Shown here in pieces: positions 15,425 through 24,114 of a stretch of DNA of 27,536 nucleotides (position 1 is the stretch's first letter; each line of letters opens with the position of its first letter). A model generated the notes under the pieces. The model searched no databases, was not told where the DNA came from, and saw nothing but the letters and a program-made list of their open reading frames with translations. The translations under genes and the position numbers were made by a program. The stretch comes from UBA11164 sp034376725 (GTDB lineage Bacteria > Pseudomonadota > Gammaproteobacteria > Xanthomonadales > Xanthomonadaceae): the NCBI GenBank assembly GCA_034376725.1, contig JAXMJH010000113.1:1-27536 (forward strand), given 5' to 3'.

Positions 15425-16342
15425 TCACGAATCCGATGCGGGACCGGTCTTGACCCGACGCGCGCGCGGATGGCTGTCGTCGTAGACCTTGGCCAGTCGC
15501 TGGAAGTCGAGATGGGTGTAGATCTGCGTGGTGGCGATATCGGCGTGACCGAGCAGCTCCTGCACGCCGCGCAGATCGCCGGACGATTCGAGGATGTGGC
15601 TGGCAAAACTGTGTCGCAGCAAGTGCGGGTGAACCCGCTTGAACACGCCCTGGCGCTGCGCCAGCGTGCGCAACCGCAGTTGGACCGCGCGGCTGCTGAT
15701 CGGCTTGCCGCCACGGCCAGGGAAGACCGCAGCCTCCGGGCTCGACGGGGTCTGCCCGGACCATGCCGCCAACGCCTCGCGGGCATGGCGGCCCACGGGA
15801 ACGCTGCGCTGCTTGCCGCCTTTGCCCTGCACGGTCACCAGGCCCTCGGCCAGATCCAGATCGCGCCATCGCAACTGACACAATTCGCTCAACCGCAGAC
15901 CGGATGAGTAGAACAACTCCAACAGCGCGCGATCCCGCAGTCCCAGCGGGGCATCGACCGGCACTTCGACCAGACGGGCAACTTCGTCCGGATCGAGGAC
16001 GCCGGGCAGCTTGCGGCTGGTTTTCGGCGCGCGCAGTCCGCGCGCGGGATCGACCTTCAGTTGGTCATCGCCGATCAGCCAGGCGAACAGCCCCCGGCAG
16101 GCCGACAGGCGCCGCTGAAGGCTCTTGCCGGACAATCCGCGACGGTGCTCGGCGGCGACGAAACTGCGCATATCCTCGCTGCCGAGTCCGGCGAGATCGA
16201 TCCGGCCTCGCGCCTGCATCCATGCCAGCAGGGCGTCGAGGTCGCGCCGGTAGGCCGAGATGGTGTGCCCCGAGTAGCGCCGCGCCACCGTCAGGTGGCT
16301 CAAGTAGGCCTCCACCTGGCTGCGCGGATCGCCGTCGTTCAT
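15425..16342 (-). CDS. xerC: Tyrosine recombinase XerC
   Basis: A 305-residue site-specific recombinase that, with XerD, resolves chromosome dimers at dif. The N-terminal core-binding SAM-like domain spans about 8-95. The catalytic set is complete: Arg150 in SSGLRLSEL, Lys174 in VQGKGGKQR, His240 and Arg243 in HPHLLRHSFASH, His266 in LLGHADIATTQ and nucleophile Tyr275 in IYTHLD. The assignment to XerC over XerD rests on its place after dapF and DUF484, the conserved gammaproteobacterial order, and on similarity. It begins 4 bases after the DUF484 stop. Confidence 0.93.
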   Translation of the reverse strand: MNDGDPRSQVEAYLSHLTVARRYSGHTISAYRRDLDALLAWMQARGRIDLAGLGSEDMRSFVAAEHRRGLSGKSLQRRLSACRGLFAWLIGDDQLKVDPARGLRAPKTSRKLPGVLDPDEVARLVEVPVDAPLGLRDRALLELFYSSGLRLSELCQLRWRDLDLAEGLVTVQGKGGKQRSVPVGRHAREALAAWSGQTPSSPEAAVFPGRGGKPISSRAVQLRLRTLAQRQGVFKRVHPHLLRHSFASHILESSGDLRGVQELLGHADIATTQIYTHLDFQRLAKVYDDSHPRARRVKTGPASDS

Positions 16343-16346
16343 GCCG

Positions 16347-17033
16347 TCAATCGCGGTCGAACCGGGCCAGGCTGGTGACCAGCGACTCCGACATCAAATG
16401 CAGGAACAGCGTCCCCATGCCGGGATAGAACCGATGCGTATCGGCGCTGCCGATCGCCAGCATGCCGCGGCCATCGAGCGCCAGCAGCGCTGTGGACTGG
16501 ATTCTCTCGGCCTGCTCGCCGAACAGCAGCTCATGTTTTTCCTGGCGCAGCCGGCCACACAGCGGCTCGCCCGCCGACAGGAACTCGGAAAACGGTTCGA
16601 GCTCGGCGCTGTCGCGCGCGATCACCCGGAACCAGTCGGCTTCGTCGAGCCCTTCGACCGGCTGGTGCAGCACGATGCGCACCAGGTCGCCGGCAAAATC
16701 CTCGCCCAGGCTCGCCACCATCGCCCGCAGGCTGTCGGCGGCGCTGGTCTGGCGCATCAGCGCCAGGGTGAGTTGATGGGTTCGTATGGTCAGCCGTTCG
16801 TTGGCTTCGGCGTTGGCGAACAACTCGTGCAGCCGCCGGCCGAGTTCGCGATTCTTCTCGCGCAGCACGTCCAGCTGATAGCTGGCCAGCGAGGTCGCGC
16901 GGCCGTCGTCCCTTGGCATCACCAGGGACAGCGCAAGGTCGGAGAAATCGCGCAGGAATTCGGGGTTGCCGCGAAGCCAGGCGGCGACCTGCTCGGCTTC
17001 CAGACGCTCGGGTTTATCCTCGTTCAGAGTCAA
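16347..17033 (-). CDS. DUF484 family protein
   Basis: A 228-residue cytoplasmic protein of the DUF484 (YigA-like) family, which has a GAF-like fold and no proven function. Seen: WLRGNPEFLRDFSDLALSL near the N-terminus, a helical linker with VLREKNRELGRRLHEL, and the ALLALDGRGMLAIGSADTHRFYPGMGTLFL segment that typifies the family. TTG at 17033 is chosen as start: GGAG stands 7 bases upstream, and TTG overlaps the dapF stop as TTGA, a coupling signal. A GTG at 17075 would add unconserved residues inside dapF. The dapF-DUF484-xerC order is widespread in gammaproteobacteria. Confidence 0.85.
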   Translation of the reverse strand: MTLNEDKPERLEAEQVAAWLRGNPEFLRDFSDLALSLVMPRDDGRATSLASYQLDVLREKNRELGRRLHELFANAEANERLTIRTHQLTLALMRQTSAADSLRAMVASLGEDFAGDLVRIVLHQPVEGLDEADWFRVIARDSAELEPFSEFLSAGEPLCGRLRQEKHELLFGEQAERIQSTALLALDGRGMLAIGSADTHRFYPGMGTLFLHLMSESLVTSLARFDRD

Positions 17034-17911
17034 CGGTGGGCTCCAGATCTGTTGTCGGCATCGAAAGGGTGACACAGCTCGCCCTCGAACACGAACGCCG
17101 CCGGCCCGGTCATGGTGATCGCGGCATCGGCGCCGGGCCAGGCGATGTGCAGCGTGCCGCCGGGCAGTTCGACAGACACCTCGGGCTCCAGTCGGCCGCG
17201 CCGGATCAGCACCGCGACCGCCGCGCAGGCTGCGCTGCCGCAGGCCAGCGTCTCGCCGACGCCGCGCTCGAAGACCCGTAGCCGGATGCGCTCGGGCGAA
17301 ACCACCTGGGCGAAGCCGACGTTGACCCCGTCGGCGAACTCGCTGCGTCCCTGCAAGGCCCGGCCCAGCCGTTCGACCTGGGCGCGATCGAGATCGGAGA
17401 CCTCAAGGACCGCATGCGGATTGCCCATCGATACCGCACCGAAGGAAATCGGGCCGTGGTCGAGGATGAGCACGTCTGGGTCGGTCGGCCCTTCCAGCCG
17501 CAGCCCGATGCGCTCCGGGGAAAAATCGGGCTTGCCCATGTCCAGCGTGTAGCGGCTGTCGCCGATGGCGTTCACTTCGATCGGACCGGCCGGGCTGTCC
17601 AGCGTGAAGCGGTCGGCGATGGACGGGTCGTGGCGACGCAGAAAATGCGCCACGCAGCGCGCGCCGTTGCCACACTGGCGGGACGAACTGCCATCGGCAT
17701 TCCAGATCCGGTAACCGGCGATGGCGCCGGGATTCTCCGGCGGCTCGATGGTCAGCAGCTGATCGCAGCCGACGCCGAAGTGCCGGTCGGCCAGCAGTCG
17801 GCACAGGTTGCGATCCGGCGCCGGGGCGCCATCGCGCAGATCGAGCACCACGAAATCGTTGCCGGCGCCGTGCATCTTGGTGAAGCGCCGACTGGCCGCT
17901 GAATCGTTCAT
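17030..17911 (-). CDS. dapF: Diaminopimelate epimerase
   Basis: A 293-residue cofactor-free racemase that turns LL-DAP into meso-DAP for lysine and peptidoglycan synthesis. The first domain opens with FTKMHGAGNDFVVLD and has Cys80 in SRQCGNGARC; the second has Cys224 in GVGETLACGSAACA. These two cysteines are the acid-base pair. The usual ACGTGA is here ACGSAA, a mild deviation beside the catalytic cysteine. Length is normal for the family (about 275). ATG at 17911 follows lptM by 4 bases, and the stop overlaps the DUF484 start, so lptM-dapF-DUF484-xerC form one operon. Confidence 0.96.
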   Translation of the reverse strand: MNDSAASRRFTKMHGAGNDFVVLDLRDGAPAPDRNLCRLLADRHFGVGCDQLLTIEPPENPGAIAGYRIWNADGSSSRQCGNGARCVAHFLRRHDPSIADRFTLDSPAGPIEVNAIGDSRYTLDMGKPDFSPERIGLRLEGPTDPDVLILDHGPISFGAVSMGNPHAVLEVSDLDRAQVERLGRALQGRSEFADGVNVGFAQVVSPERIRLRVFERGVGETLACGSAACAAVAVLIRRGRLEPEVSVELPGGTLHIAWPGADAAITMTGPAAFVFEGELCHPFDADNRSGAHR

Positions 17912-17915
17912 CCGC

Positions 17916-18035
17916 TCAGCCGGCGTCGGCCTTGGGCGGCGGCATCACCAATGGCCCCTTGTTGCCGCAGGCCGGCAGCGCCGCAAAGGTGAGGATGAGC
18001 GCGATCAAAATGAGGGTTCGGCAGGTGTCTTTCAT
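17916..18035 (-). CDS. lptM: LptM (YifL-like) outer-membrane lipoprotein
   Basis: A 39-residue lipoprotein precursor. A hydrophobic signal (about residues 7-20) ends in the lipobox LPAC, with Cys23 lipidated; the mature start CGNKGPLVMPP is the family hallmark. LptM assists oxidative maturation of the LptD/LptE translocon that delivers LPS to the outer membrane. The longer in-frame extension to 18230 overlaps the divergent gene and is not credible; ATG at 18035 is right for the family. A TATACT word (complement of about 18043-18048) immediately upstream may be its -10 box, which would give a very short leader. Confidence 0.9.
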   Translation of the reverse strand: MKDTCRTLILIALILTFAALPACGNKGPLVMPPPKADAG

Positions 18036-18075
18036 GCTCTGAGTATACTGCCGGCATGACTGGAATCCGTCATCG

Positions 18076-18753
18076 ATGAGCCTGGGCGTCGGCCTGTTGC
18101 TGGCCGCTGCGGTTTGCGTCGTTCTGGCGTGGCCGCTGCTGCGCCGTCGGCGCAGGCCGCTCAGCCTGCGTCGGCCGCGTCGCTCGCCCATGGCGCTGGC
18201 TTCGGCGGCAGTGCTGATCGTGTTGGCCATCCTGCTGGCGGGGCTGGCCCTGAGCCTGCGACAGTTCCAGCGCCTGGCGACAGATCATCCGGTGGCCCTG
18301 ATCGCCACCACCCAGCTTGCGCCGCAGCGCTTCCGTCTGGCGCTCGACACCGGCGACGGCTCGCCGCGCGAGTTCGAGATTGCCGGCGACCAGTGGCAGA
18401 TCGATGCCCGCGTGGTCCGTTGGCAACTGCCCGCGCTGCTGGCCGGCGCGCCCGCCCTGTACCGGCTGGAGCGCCTTTCGGGTCGCTACGCCGACATCGA
18501 TTCCGAGCGGGAGCTGCCGCGCACCGTGCACAGCCTGGCGTCCGGTGCCCTGTCGGTGCTTCCCGACCTGTTCGACATCAAGCGCAGCCATCCGCGCTGG
18601 CTGCCGTTCGTCGATGCCCGCTTCGGCAGTGCCGCTTACCTGCCGCTGCTCGACGGCGGTCGCTTCGAGCTGGTATTCAACCCGCGCGGCGGACTGGTGG
18701 CGCGCGCCGCCGATCAACAGACCGAACAGCGCCTGGAATCCGAAGGCTGGTAG
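18076..18753 (+). CDS. Conserved membrane-anchored protein of unknown function
   Basis: A 225-residue protein I cannot assign to a named family. Two membrane helices are visible at the N-terminus, about 3-20 and 40-60, separated by a strongly basic loop (LLRRRRRPLSLRRPRR). The rest, from about 65, is soluble and likely beta-rich, with TTQLAPQRFRLAL, a DQWQIDARVVRW stretch, RLSGRYADIDSERELPRTVHSL, and a C-terminal FELVFNPRGGLVAR. By the positive-inside rule the basic loop is cytoplasmic and the C-terminal domain periplasmic. ATG at 18076 is 40 bases from the divergent lptM. It has no catalytic signature I recognise; similar proteins in databases are sometimes labelled transport-related, which I cannot confirm. 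Confidence 0.75.
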   Translation: MSLGVGLLLAAAVCVVLAWPLLRRRRRPLSLRRPRRSPMALASAAVLIVLAILLAGLALSLRQFQRLATDHPVALIATTQLAPQRFRLALDTGDGSPREFEIAGDQWQIDARVVRWQLPALLAGAPALYRLERLSGRYADIDSERELPRTVHSLASGALSVLPDLFDIKRSHPRWLPFVDARFGSAAYLPLLDGGRFELVFNPRGGLVARAADQQTEQRLESEGW

Positions 18754-18796
18754 AACCGCATCCGGCGCGCGCCACGGGCTACCATGGGGCCGGCAA

Positions 18797-18824
18797 CCCT
18801 GGCCCGCATCACGCGGGCGCAGGG
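18797..18824. terminator. Bidirectional hairpin between convergent genes
   Basis: CCCTGGCCCGC, a 5-base loop ATCAC, and GCGGGCGCAGGG form a stem with a single bulge. It lies between the stop of the 18076 gene and the stop of the minus-strand peptidase, where a shared terminator is expected. It lacks a U-tract on either strand. Confidence 0.5.
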
Positions 18825-18864
18825 CTGGCTTGCAGCGGCGAGCGGGAAGCCCAGGGCGGCCCGA

Positions 18865-21021
18865 TTACGGCGCCGCTTGACCGACCCGCAGCTGGTCGAG
18901 CACGAAGGCGTAGTACTCGGCGACTTCCCGATAACGCTGGAACCGGCCCGATTTTCCGCCGTGACCGGCCTCCATGTTGACCCGGAACAGCAGCGGCCGG
19001 CTGTCGGTCTTGCGCGCGCGCAGCCGGGCGACGTACTTGGCCGGCTCCCAGTACTGCACCTGCGAATCCCACAGCCCGGTCCCGACGAACATCGCCGGAT
19101 ACGCCTTGGCCGCCAACTGATCGTACGGCGAGTAGGACAGCATGTAGTCGTAGTACGCCGGGTCTTCAGGATTGCCCCATTCGTCGTATTCGTTGGTGGT
19201 CAGCGGAATGCTCGGGTCGAGCATGGTGGTCACCACATCGACGAACGGCACCAGGGTCAGGATGGCGCTGTATTTCTCCGGCGCCATGTTGCTGACCGCA
19301 CCCATCAGCAGGCCACCGGCGCTGCCGCCCATGGCCGCCACCCGGTCGGGCGCGGCATAGCCTTCGGCGACCAGCGCATCGGTGACATCGATGAAATCGG
19401 TGAAGGTGTTGATCTTGTTGAACAGCTTGCCGTTGTCGTACCAGGAGCGGCCCATTTCCTGGCCGCCCCGGATGTGGGCGATGGCGTAGACCATGCCGCG
19501 ATCGAGCAGGCTGATGACGTTGCCGTTGAAGCGCGGGTCCATGCTAGCGCCGTAGGAGCCGTAACCGTACTGCAACAGTGCTGCGATGCCGTTCTTCTCG
19601 AAGCCCGTGCGGTAGACCAGGCTGACCGGCACCCGGGCACCGTCGCGGGCAGTCACCCACAGCCGCTCGGTGATGTAGTTGGCTTTGTCGAAACCGCCCA
19701 GCACCGGCTGCTCCTTGAGCAGGGTGCGCTCGCCGGTTTCGGTATCCAGCTCGTAGGTGGTGGCCGGTGTGGTCAGCGAGGTGTAGGTGTAGCGCAGCAG
19801 ACGTGTGTTCGGCTCGGCATTGGTGGCCAGACCCATGGCATAGGCCGGCTCGTCGGCGCTGACGTACTGGTCGGCCTGGCCGTCGCGCAGCAGGCGGATG
19901 CGGGTCAGCCCCTCGGAGCGCTCGCCGACCGCAATGAACCCGTCGAACAATTCGAAACCGTCGATGTAGACCGCCTCGTCGTGGGCCAGCACGTCGGTCC
20001 AGGCGCTGCGATCGCCCCAGGTGTCCTCCGCTGCCTGCATCAGCTTGAAGTTGGTCGCTTCCAGATTGGTGCGGATCACCCAGCGACCGTCGAGATGATC
20101 GGCGCTGTACTCGAAATCCCGCTCGCGCGGCGCCAGCACCTTGAACTCGACCGGCTCGGCGGCTGGTGCGCAGCGCTGCTCGTCGGACACCGTGCTGGTG
20201 ACGGTGATGCAGATGAACGCCTCTGAGCGGGTTTTGCCCACGCCCATGTAGAACGTGTCGTCGGCCTCTTCGTAGACCAGCCGGTCGGAGCCGGCATCGC
20301 TGCCCAGCGCATGCGCCTTGACCCGCTTGGTGAGCAGGGTGACCGGGTCGTTCTCGACGTAGAACACGGTGCCGCCGTCGGCCGCCCAGGCCAGGCTGGC
20401 CGATAGCCCGGTCACCGCGTCAGGCAAGGTCTCGCCGGTGGCCAGATTCTTGATGCGCAGGGTGAACTGGCGTCGGCCGACGGTGTCTTCCATGTACGCC
20501 AGGAGGGTCTGGTCGGGGCTGACTTCCCAGTTTCCGACCTGGTAGAACTCCTTGCCCTCGGCCAGCGCGTTGAGGTCCAGCATGATCTCTTCGGGCGCCT
20601 CCATGCTGCCCTTGCGGCGGGCGTGGATCGGGTATTCCTTGCCCTCCTCGAAGCGCGTGTAATACCAGTAGTCCTTGTATCGATAGGGCACCGAGCTGTC
20701 GTCCTGTTTGATGCGGCCGACCAGTTCGTCGTACAGCGTGGTCTTGAGCGGCTCCAGCGGCGCCATCACGGCATCGGCATAGGCGTTTTCGGCATTGAGG
20801 TAAGCCAGCATGTCGGGCGCCTGCCGGCTGTCGTCGCGCAACCAGTAGTACTCGTCCTCGCGGCTGGCGCCGTGCGGCGCGACCACCTGGTAAGGCCGCT
20901 GCTCGGCGACCGGTGGCGATACCGATGCGGCAGCCGGCGGCGCGGGTGCGTCGGTTCGGCCGCAGGCAGCGAGCAGGGTCAGGGCAAGTGCGGCTAGCGC
21001 GGCAGTGCGGAAGATTTTCAT
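18865..21021 (-). CDS. S9 family peptidase, oligopeptidase B-like lipoprotein
   Basis: A 718-residue serine peptidase of the prolyl oligopeptidase family, closest to oligopeptidase B, which cuts short peptides after Arg or Lys. A beta-propeller covers about residues 60-400. The alpha/beta-hydrolase domain holds the nucleophile Ser567 in MGGSAGGLLMG, an Asp in GLWDSQV and a His in EAGHGGKSGR. YGYGSYGASMDP and HIRGGQEMGRSWYDNGK are OpdB hallmarks. Unlike classical cytosolic OpdB, the N-terminus is a lipoprotein signal ending LLAAC (Cys20), followed by a Pro/Ala linker. The start could be ATG 21021 or 21027, or TTG 21033. It follows a second S9 peptidase. Confidence 0.92.
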   Translation of the reverse strand: MKIFRTAALAALALTLLAACGRTDAPAPPAAASVSPPVAEQRPYQVVAPHGASREDEYYWLRDDSRQAPDMLAYLNAENAYADAVMAPLEPLKTTLYDELVGRIKQDDSSVPYRYKDYWYYTRFEEGKEYPIHARRKGSMEAPEEIMLDLNALAEGKEFYQVGNWEVSPDQTLLAYMEDTVGRRQFTLRIKNLATGETLPDAVTGLSASLAWAADGGTVFYVENDPVTLLTKRVKAHALGSDAGSDRLVYEEADDTFYMGVGKTRSEAFICITVTSTVSDEQRCAPAAEPVEFKVLAPRERDFEYSADHLDGRWVIRTNLEATNFKLMQAAEDTWGDRSAWTDVLAHDEAVYIDGFELFDGFIAVGERSEGLTRIRLLRDGQADQYVSADEPAYAMGLATNAEPNTRLLRYTYTSLTTPATTYELDTETGERTLLKEQPVLGGFDKANYITERLWVTARDGARVPVSLVYRTGFEKNGIAALLQYGYGSYGASMDPRFNGNVISLLDRGMVYAIAHIRGGQEMGRSWYDNGKLFNKINTFTDFIDVTDALVAEGYAAPDRVAAMGGSAGGLLMGAVSNMAPEKYSAILTLVPFVDVVTTMLDPSIPLTTNEYDEWGNPEDPAYYDYMLSYSPYDQLAAKAYPAMFVGTGLWDSQVQYWEPAKYVARLRARKTDSRPLLFRVNMEAGHGGKSGRFQRYREVAEYYAFVLDQLRVGQAAP

Positions 21022-21111
21022 CGTCATGTCCAATGAGGTGCGGTGCGGCGCGGGCTTCTAACCGCGTCGCCGGATGTGAGCCGGCCGCCCGGACCGGGTT
21101 CTGTGCAACCG

Positions 21112-21135
21112 TCGACGGCCTGGAGCCGCCGTCGA
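21112..21135. terminator. Inverted repeat between the two S9 peptidases
   Basis: TCGACGGC (21112-21119) and GCCGTCGA (21128-21135) form a perfect 8-base stem with an 8-base loop in the 190-base gap between peptidase genes. It may end or attenuate the upstream transcript; no U-run is present. Confidence 0.4.
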
Positions 21136-21211
21136 GCCTGTCTGGAAACATTCGCGGCGCGCCACGCAAGGCCCGGTCCGGGCGACCGGCGCGCGACCCG
21201 CCGCGATCACG

Positions 21212-23353
21212 CTACTTCGGAAACAGCCGCTGCTTCAGAAACGTGTAGGCCAGCGCCGACATGTAGGCCGACTGCTTGTTGTTGGCCGCGCCGCCGTGGC
21301 CGCCCTCGATGTTTTCGTAATACAGCACGTCGTGGCCCTGCTCGGCCATGCGCGCCATCATCTTGCGGGCGTGGCCGGGGTGAACCCGGTCGTCGCGCGT
21401 GGATGTGGTGAACAGCACGGCCGGGTAGTTGGCGTCGGCCTTGAGGTTCTGATACGGCGAGAAGGTCTTGATGTAGTTCCACTGCTCGGCGATGTCCGGA
21501 TCGCCGTACTCGGCCATCCACGATGCGCCGGCCAGCAGGCGGTGATAGCGCTTCATGTCCAGCAGCGGCACCGCGCAATGCGCAGCGGCGAACAGGTCGG
21601 GATACATGGTCACCATGTTGCCGACCAGAAGCCCGCCGTTGGAACCGCCACGGATGCCCAGCCGCTCGGGCCGGGTGACCTTGCGCTCGATCAGATCGCG
21701 GGCCACGGCGGCGAAATCCTCGTAGGCGCGCGGCCGGTTGGCCTTGAGCGCGGCCTGATGCCAGCGCGGGCCGTACTCGCCACCGCCGCGGATGTTGGCC
21801 ACCACATACACACCGCCCTGACTGGTCCAGGCCCGGCCCACGGTGGCGTCGTAGCCTGGGGTGAGCGAAATCTCGAAACCGCCGTAGCCGTACAGCAGGG
21901 TCGGGTTGTCGCCATCCAGCGACAGCCCCTCACGCGAAACCATGAAGTACGGCACGCGCGTGCCATCGGCGCTGGTCGCGAAATGCTGGCTGATGGTCAG
22001 CCCGCTGGCATCGTAGAACGCTGGCAACTGCTTGAGCTTCTGCGGCGGCGCGCCGATCTCGCCGTGCAGCAGCGTGGTCGGCGTGACGTAATCGGTGACG
22101 GTCATGAAGTAGGCGTTCGACTCGACATCGTCGACCGCGCTCAGCGACACCGTGCCGATGCCCGGCGCGCCCTCCAGCGGCGCCCGCGCCCAGCCCGACT
22201 GGCCGGGCGTGAGCACATACAGGCGATTCTTCACGTCTTCCAGCACGTTGATGACGACGTGATCCTTGAGCGTGGAGAAGCTGGCGAGCGAACTGCGCTC
22301 GGTGGGCTCGAACAGCACCGCGAAATCCTGCTTGCCGGCCATGAAGTCGTCGAATCGCGCGGCCAGCAGCGAACCGGCGGCGTACTCCAGGCTGCCGGCG
22401 GTCAGCGGCTCGCGCAGCTCCAGCAGCAGCCATTCGCGATGCACCGATTTGTTCGCGCTGTTGGGCGCCGGCACCCGGGTCAGCGCGCCATCGGCGCCGC
22501 GCAGATACAGCTCATCGTTGTAGAAGGCCAGCGTGCGGCTGACGAAATCGCGCTCGAAGCCCGGCGTGTCGTCGCGGTAGCCGGCGATGTACATGTCCTC
22601 CGGCTTGCCCTCGTAGACCACGCTGGCCTCGGCGAGCGGCGTGCCGCGGCGCCACTGCTTGACGATTCGCGGATAGCCGGACTCGGTCATCGATCCGTCG
22701 CCGAAATCGGTGAACACGTAGACGTTGTCGCGATCGATCCACTGCATGCCGCCCTTGGCCTCGGGCCGGGAGAACCCGTCAGCGGGGAAGGTGCGGGTCG
22801 CCATGTCGAACTCGCGGGTGACATTGGCATCGGCGCCGCCGCGCGAAAGCGAGATCAGGCAGCGGCGGTAATCCGGACGCAGGCAGTCGGCGCCGGCCCA
22901 GACCCAGTTTTCGCCCTCGGCCTCGGCCAGGGCATCGAGATCGAGCACGGTCTCCCAGCGCGGCTTCGGCGAGCGGTATTCCTCAAGCGACGTGCGCCGC
23001 CAGATGCCGCGCTCGTTGCCGGCATCGCGCCAGAAGTTGTAGTAGTGCTCGCCCAGCTTGCTGACATAGGGAATGCGTTCGTCGGAATCGAGAATCGCCA
23101 GCAGATCGTCGCGCAGCCCCTCGAAGGCCGGATCGGCGTCGAACATTTCCTGGGTGACGGCATTGCGCGCGCGCACCCAATCCAGCGCGGTATCGCCGCC
23201 GACATCTTCCAGCCACAGATAAGGGTCTTCGGTCTCGCTCACATCGGAAATCCGTTCTGCCTGGGCGGTGCCCGCCATTGCCGTTGCCATGGCCAGTGCC
23301 ATGACCGCCGGACCGGGTATCCATCGACTCGAAAAGCGCAAGCCAGTCGCCAT
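21212..23353 (-). CDS. Prolyl oligopeptidase family serine peptidase, exported
   Basis: A 713-residue S9A-type peptidase. A Sec signal peptide is clear: MATGLRFSSRW, a hydrophobic Ala/Met stretch, and cleavage after AGTAQA near residue 32, so it is periplasmic or secreted. The propeller begins with EDPYLWLEDV, the family opening. The catalytic triad is Ser571 in IRGGSNGGLLVG, Asp in TSTRDDRVHPGHARKM, and His in EGGHGGAANN. IRGGGEYGPRWHQAA and YGYGGFEISLTP flank it. Such enzymes cut small peptides, typically after proline. ATG at 23353 has AGGAAGG close upstream. It sits between the DUF2179-type protein and the oligopeptidase B-like gene. Confidence 0.94.
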   Translation of the reverse strand: MATGLRFSSRWIPGPAVMALAMATAMAGTAQAERISDVSETEDPYLWLEDVGGDTALDWVRARNAVTQEMFDADPAFEGLRDDLLAILDSDERIPYVSKLGEHYYNFWRDAGNERGIWRRTSLEEYRSPKPRWETVLDLDALAEAEGENWVWAGADCLRPDYRRCLISLSRGGADANVTREFDMATRTFPADGFSRPEAKGGMQWIDRDNVYVFTDFGDGSMTESGYPRIVKQWRRGTPLAEASVVYEGKPEDMYIAGYRDDTPGFERDFVSRTLAFYNDELYLRGADGALTRVPAPNSANKSVHREWLLLELREPLTAGSLEYAAGSLLAARFDDFMAGKQDFAVLFEPTERSSLASFSTLKDHVVINVLEDVKNRLYVLTPGQSGWARAPLEGAPGIGTVSLSAVDDVESNAYFMTVTDYVTPTTLLHGEIGAPPQKLKQLPAFYDASGLTISQHFATSADGTRVPYFMVSREGLSLDGDNPTLLYGYGGFEISLTPGYDATVGRAWTSQGGVYVVANIRGGGEYGPRWHQAALKANRPRAYEDFAAVARDLIERKVTRPERLGIRGGSNGGLLVGNMVTMYPDLFAAAHCAVPLLDMKRYHRLLAGASWMAEYGDPDIAEQWNYIKTFSPYQNLKADANYPAVLFTTSTRDDRVHPGHARKMMARMAEQGHDVLYYENIEGGHGGAANNKQSAYMSALAYTFLKQRLFPK

Positions 23354-23413
23354 TTCCCTTCCTCGAATGGGTGTGCAAGGCGGCTACGCTAGCACGTCGC
23401 CCACGCGCGTTGA

Positions 23414-23431
23414 CCATGACCAAAGTCATGG
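23414..23431. promoter_or_regulatory. Perfect inverted repeat upstream of the exported peptidase
   Basis: CCATGAC-CAAA-GTCATGG is a 7-base perfect palindrome with a 4-base loop, 61 bases upstream of the peptidase start. On the minus strand a TGCTAGCGT word follows it at about 23387-23395 and could be an extended -10. The position fits an operator or an attenuating hairpin. Confidence 0.4.
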
Positions 23432-23445
23432 ACTGGCTGACGCTG

Positions 23446-24018
23446 CTATTTGCGAAGGCTGCCGCGCAGGGCGTTCTGCGCCATGGGTCCTTCCGGCTCC
23501 TCGCCGGTGCAGGTCTTCACATCGGTGACCGTGTAGATCGCCTGCTCGTCCAGCTCGCGCAGGCGGCGCAGCAGGATGGGCACTGCGCGTCGACGCTCGA
23601 CCACGTACAGCACCTGCACCGGGGCCTGATTGCGCCGGGTCCCCTGCAGCTCGACCACGTGGTAGCCGTGCTCGCGCAGGCCGTCGGCCAGATTGACATC
23701 CAGCCGGTAGGAAATCGCCCGGATCAGCTCCTGACCCACGCCCAGCGCCCGCTCCAGCGAGATGCCGATGAAGGTGCCGACCGCGAATCCGCCGGCATAG
23801 GCCACCGACAGCCAGGGCCGGGCATCCAGATGCACCAGCACCTGACGCACCGCCAGCACCCAGATCAACGCCTCGAAGAAACCGATCAGCGCCGACAGCG
23901 CCCGGTAGCCGCGAAAACCGACCAGACTGCGCACCGTGCCGAGCGACACGTCGGCGATGCGGGCCAGAAAAATGGCGATCGCCAACAGGCCGGGATAGGT
24001 TTCGAGGGTTTCGAACAT
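23446..24018 (-). CDS. DUF2179/DUF5698 membrane protein (UPF0316-like)
   Basis: A 190-residue inner-membrane protein. Three helices occupy about residues 9-32, 42-62 and 70-88, with RIADVSLGTVRSLVGFRG at the first and GFFEALIWVLAVRQVL at the second. The C-terminal half is a soluble DUF2179-type domain with ISYRLDVNLADGLREHGYHVVEL and VLYVVERRRAVPILLRRLRELDEQAIYTVTDVKT. The architecture matches the UPF0316 family of unknown function. The domain is thought to sense a ligand, but none is proven. It precedes the exported peptidase by 92 bases on the same strand. Confidence 0.88.
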   Translation of the reverse strand: MFETLETYPGLLAIAIFLARIADVSLGTVRSLVGFRGYRALSALIGFFEALIWVLAVRQVLVHLDARPWLSVAYAGGFAVGTFIGISLERALGVGQELIRAISYRLDVNLADGLREHGYHVVELQGTRRNQAPVQVLYVVERRRAVPILLRRLRELDEQAIYTVTDVKTCTGEEPEGPMAQNALRGSLRK

Positions 24019-24114
24019 GACAAACTCGCAGGGCGTTCGGCGGACGGGCCGGGGGATGGCCGACCCCTCTACCTTAACGCGTCGACGCCGGCCTCGCAGC
24101 CCGAGCGCATTCGG

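Noticed and set aside
21296..23392. Long plus-strand open frame opposite the exported peptidase
   Set aside because: Shadow of the S9 peptidase; no domain is recognisable and there is no ribosome site.
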